Part shown: positions 62,951-64,000 of the stretch, piece by piece
How the letters are laid out: the number at the start of each line of letters is the position of its first letter
How positions within the stretch are numbered: position 1 is the stretch's first letter
NCBI RefSeq assembly: GCF_029318685.1
Contig: NZ_CP119677.1
Location: 1,714,001 to 1,778,000 of the forward strand
Source of the DNA: Ruminiclostridium papyrosolvens DSM 2782
GTDB taxonomy: Bacteria > Bacillota > Clostridia > Acetivibrionales > DSM-1351
Reading direction: 5' to 3'
Length of the DNA stretch: 64,000 nt
Position numbers and translations under genes: made by a program
The notes under the pieces: model-generated
The model's input: only the letters and a program-made list of their open reading frames with translations
Told to the model about the DNA's origin: nothing
The model's database searches: none

Positions 62951-63808
62951 ATGAAAGTTTGTATATCAGGCTTGGGCCGTACCGGAAAGGAAATTGCAAG
63001 GGCAATTTTAGCACAAAAAGAAATCCAGCTTGTTTCTGCTGTTTGCAGTCCGGGCAGTAAATCTTTAAATAAGGATTTGGGAGAAATTCTTGGAATGAAT
63101 AAAACAGGAATTACGGTTACCGGATCTGATAAACTGGAGGAAGTAATATTCAGAAATAAACCGGATGTTGTTATTGATTTCTCAAATCCCAAATCAGCGT
63201 TGAAAAATGCTTTAATTTTCTCAAGATATAGGATAAATATTGTAGTGGGAACTACAGGATTCTCAGATTATCAGCTTAAGAAGCTCTATGTAATTTGCAG
63301 AAAGTTCAAAAACGGCATTGTTTATGCACCAAACATAACTATGGGTGTAAATGTTCTGATGCTTCTGTCAAATCTAACAGCAAGTTTGCTAAGCAGCTAT
63401 GATTTTCAGATAACAGAGTTGCATCATAAAAACAAATTGGATTCACCATCGGGAACAGCTAAAAAAATAGCCGGTGAAATTCAGAGCGGTCTTTTAAATA
63501 AAGGGGTGGTGGTGTCACATAAAGACATCCCCATAAATTCTGTAAGGGCCGGAGGGGTAATAGGAAAGCATGAAGTAATGATTGTAGGTCAGGAAGACAA
63601 AATAGAAATCAGTCATGAGTCTTTTTCAAGAAAGGCTTTTGCACAGGGAGCAGTAAGTGCTGCGAAATTTATTCATAAGAAATCAGGGTACTATGAAATG
63701 AAGGATGTCCTTGATTTGGAAAAAGTATTAAAAACGTATATTGAAAATAATAACAAGTGGTCTTCAAAGCGCCACAACAAATATAATGCCAGACCGGCTT
63801 CAAATTAG
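62951..63808 (+). CDS. dapB: 4-hydroxy-tetrahydrodipicolinate reductase
   Basis: 285-residue DapB, which reduces (hydroxy)tetrahydrodipicolinate with NAD(P)H on the way to meso-diaminopimelate and lysine. In spore formers the same pathway branch feeds dipicolinic acid. N-terminal Rossmann motif ISGLGRTGKEIARA (the usual GRMG is GRTG here), IDFSNPKSALKNA, VVGTTGFSDYQL, then the catalytic stretch ITELHHKNKLDSPSGTAKKI with His and Lys. The C-terminal about 25 residues are an unusual basic, Asn-rich tail. Start ATG 62951, after GGAGGGG. Single-gene transcript under the c-di-AMP riboswitch; dapA and other lysine genes are not adjacent. The divergent loop residue leaves room for a paralog. Confidence 0.93.
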   Translation: MKVCISGLGRTGKEIARAILAQKEIQLVSAVCSPGSKSLNKDLGEILGMNKTGITVTGSDKLEEVIFRNKPDVVIDFSNPKSALKNALIFSRYRINIVVGTTGFSDYQLKKLYVICRKFKNGIVYAPNITMGVNVLMLLSNLTASLLSSYDFQITELHHKNKLDSPSGTAKKIAGEIQSGLLNKGVVVSHKDIPINSVRAGGVIGKHEVMIVGQEDKIEISHESFSRKAFAQGAVSAAKFIHKKSGYYEMKDVLDLEKVLKTYIENNNKWSSKRHNKYNARPASN

Positions 63809-63850
63809 AAAAAACAAGAACCCTGCTACTACTGGGTTCTTGTTTTTTTT
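63808..63850. terminator. Terminator after dapB (bidirectional)
   Basis: AAAAACAAGAACCC (63810-63823) pairs with GGGTTCTTGTTTTT (63834-63847), with A and T runs. The stop of the converging gene (63829-63831) lies in the loop, so this stem encodes its last residues. Confidence 0.9.
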
Positions 63851-64000
63851 GCTCTAAACATAAATTTAAAAAGATTTTTTATTATCAGTACGAGTTCGAT
63901 GATTACAAGAATACTTACAATCGCCATTAAATCCCTGTTTTCAGTAATAATATCTTTTATTTTTGTTCTGTAATCCTCTGGCGCTGAAACAGTCTTATCC
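63829..64000 (-). CDS. C-terminal end of a membrane protein (cut by the window edge)
   Basis: 57 codons of a minus-strand gene that continues past the right edge. The visible end is polar (DYRTKIKDIITENRD), then one membrane helix (LMAIVSILVIIELVLII), then a basic cytosolic tail (KNLFKFMFRAKKTRTQ). The stop is inside the dapB terminator loop. The open frame, polar-helix-basic layout and terminator support a real gene, but the family cannot be named from this piece. Confidence 0.6.
   Translation of the reverse strand, partial: DKTVSAPEDYRTKIKDIITENRDLMAIVSILVIIELVLIIKNLFKFMFRAKKTRTQ

Overview
The window looks like chromosomal DNA of a low-GC, spore-forming, Gram-positive anaerobe of the class Clostridia. 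A relative of the Ruminiclostridium / Clostridium cellulolyticum group is my best guess, but that is inference and no 16S gene is present. Four things support an endospore former: a SASP gene, a spoVD-type PBP, the prkA-yhbH-spoVR operon and a gerA-type germinant receptor operon. The DNPR motif of MurE indicates meso-diaminopimelate peptidoglycan. The lack of any secretin beside the Tad genes fits a one-membrane cell. I saw no rRNA, tRNA or CRISPR.

Layout. 1-4.4 kb: two M16 peptidase genes (the first cut by the window edge), lgt and a rodA-type gene. 4.5-15.4 kb: a dcw cell-wall/division cluster (mraZ, rsmH, ftsL, spoVD, murE, murF, mraY, ftsW/spoVE, murG) without murD, with a legible MraZ operator. 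15.4-22.2 kb: a SASP gene, a uracil permease behind a PyrR attenuator, a glycolipid glycosyltransferase, a D,D-carboxypeptidase, a radical SAM protein and a PadR regulator. 22.3-29 kb: prkA-yhbH-spoVR, then htpG behind a perfect CIRCE element. 29-39.8 kb: acyl-CoA synthetase with an XRE-cupin regulator, a chemoreceptor, an HD-GYP protein, a LysR regulator, purL and a TIM-barrel isomerase. 39.8-41.75 kb: a complete group IIC intron inserted directly after a terminator hairpin. 41.8-53.3 kb: a lipoprotein and an 11-gene Tad / type IVc pilus locus. 53.3-56.3 kb: patatin, a half-size EamA transporter, a YjbQ protein, an unknown protein and the remnant of a dCMP deaminase gene. 56.4-61.7 kb (minus strand): a germinant receptor operon with a small D-type subunit and a secreted amidase-like gene. 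61.8-64 kb: a 3D-domain protein, then dapB behind a c-di-AMP (ydaO-type) riboswitch, and the end of a membrane protein gene.

How the genes work together. Most of the window serves the envelope: precursor synthesis (dapB, murE, murF, mraY, murG), polymerisation (rodA, ftsW, spoVD), trimming (D,D-carboxypeptidase), lipoprotein maturation (lgt), glycolipid synthesis and surface pili. A second theme is the spore (SASP, SpoVD, PrkA/YhbH/SpoVR, Ger). Regulation is unusually readable in the DNA: MraZ repeats at a promoter start, PyrR attenuation, CIRCE/HrcA, and a c-di-AMP riboswitch whose aptamer, antiterminator and terminator can each be assigned to bases. I did not find a clearly new system. The best candidates for a second look are the c-di-AMP-controlled dapB, the Tad locus with two prepilin peptidases and an unusual DUF5702 protein, and the germinant receptor operon with a possible AUC start codon.
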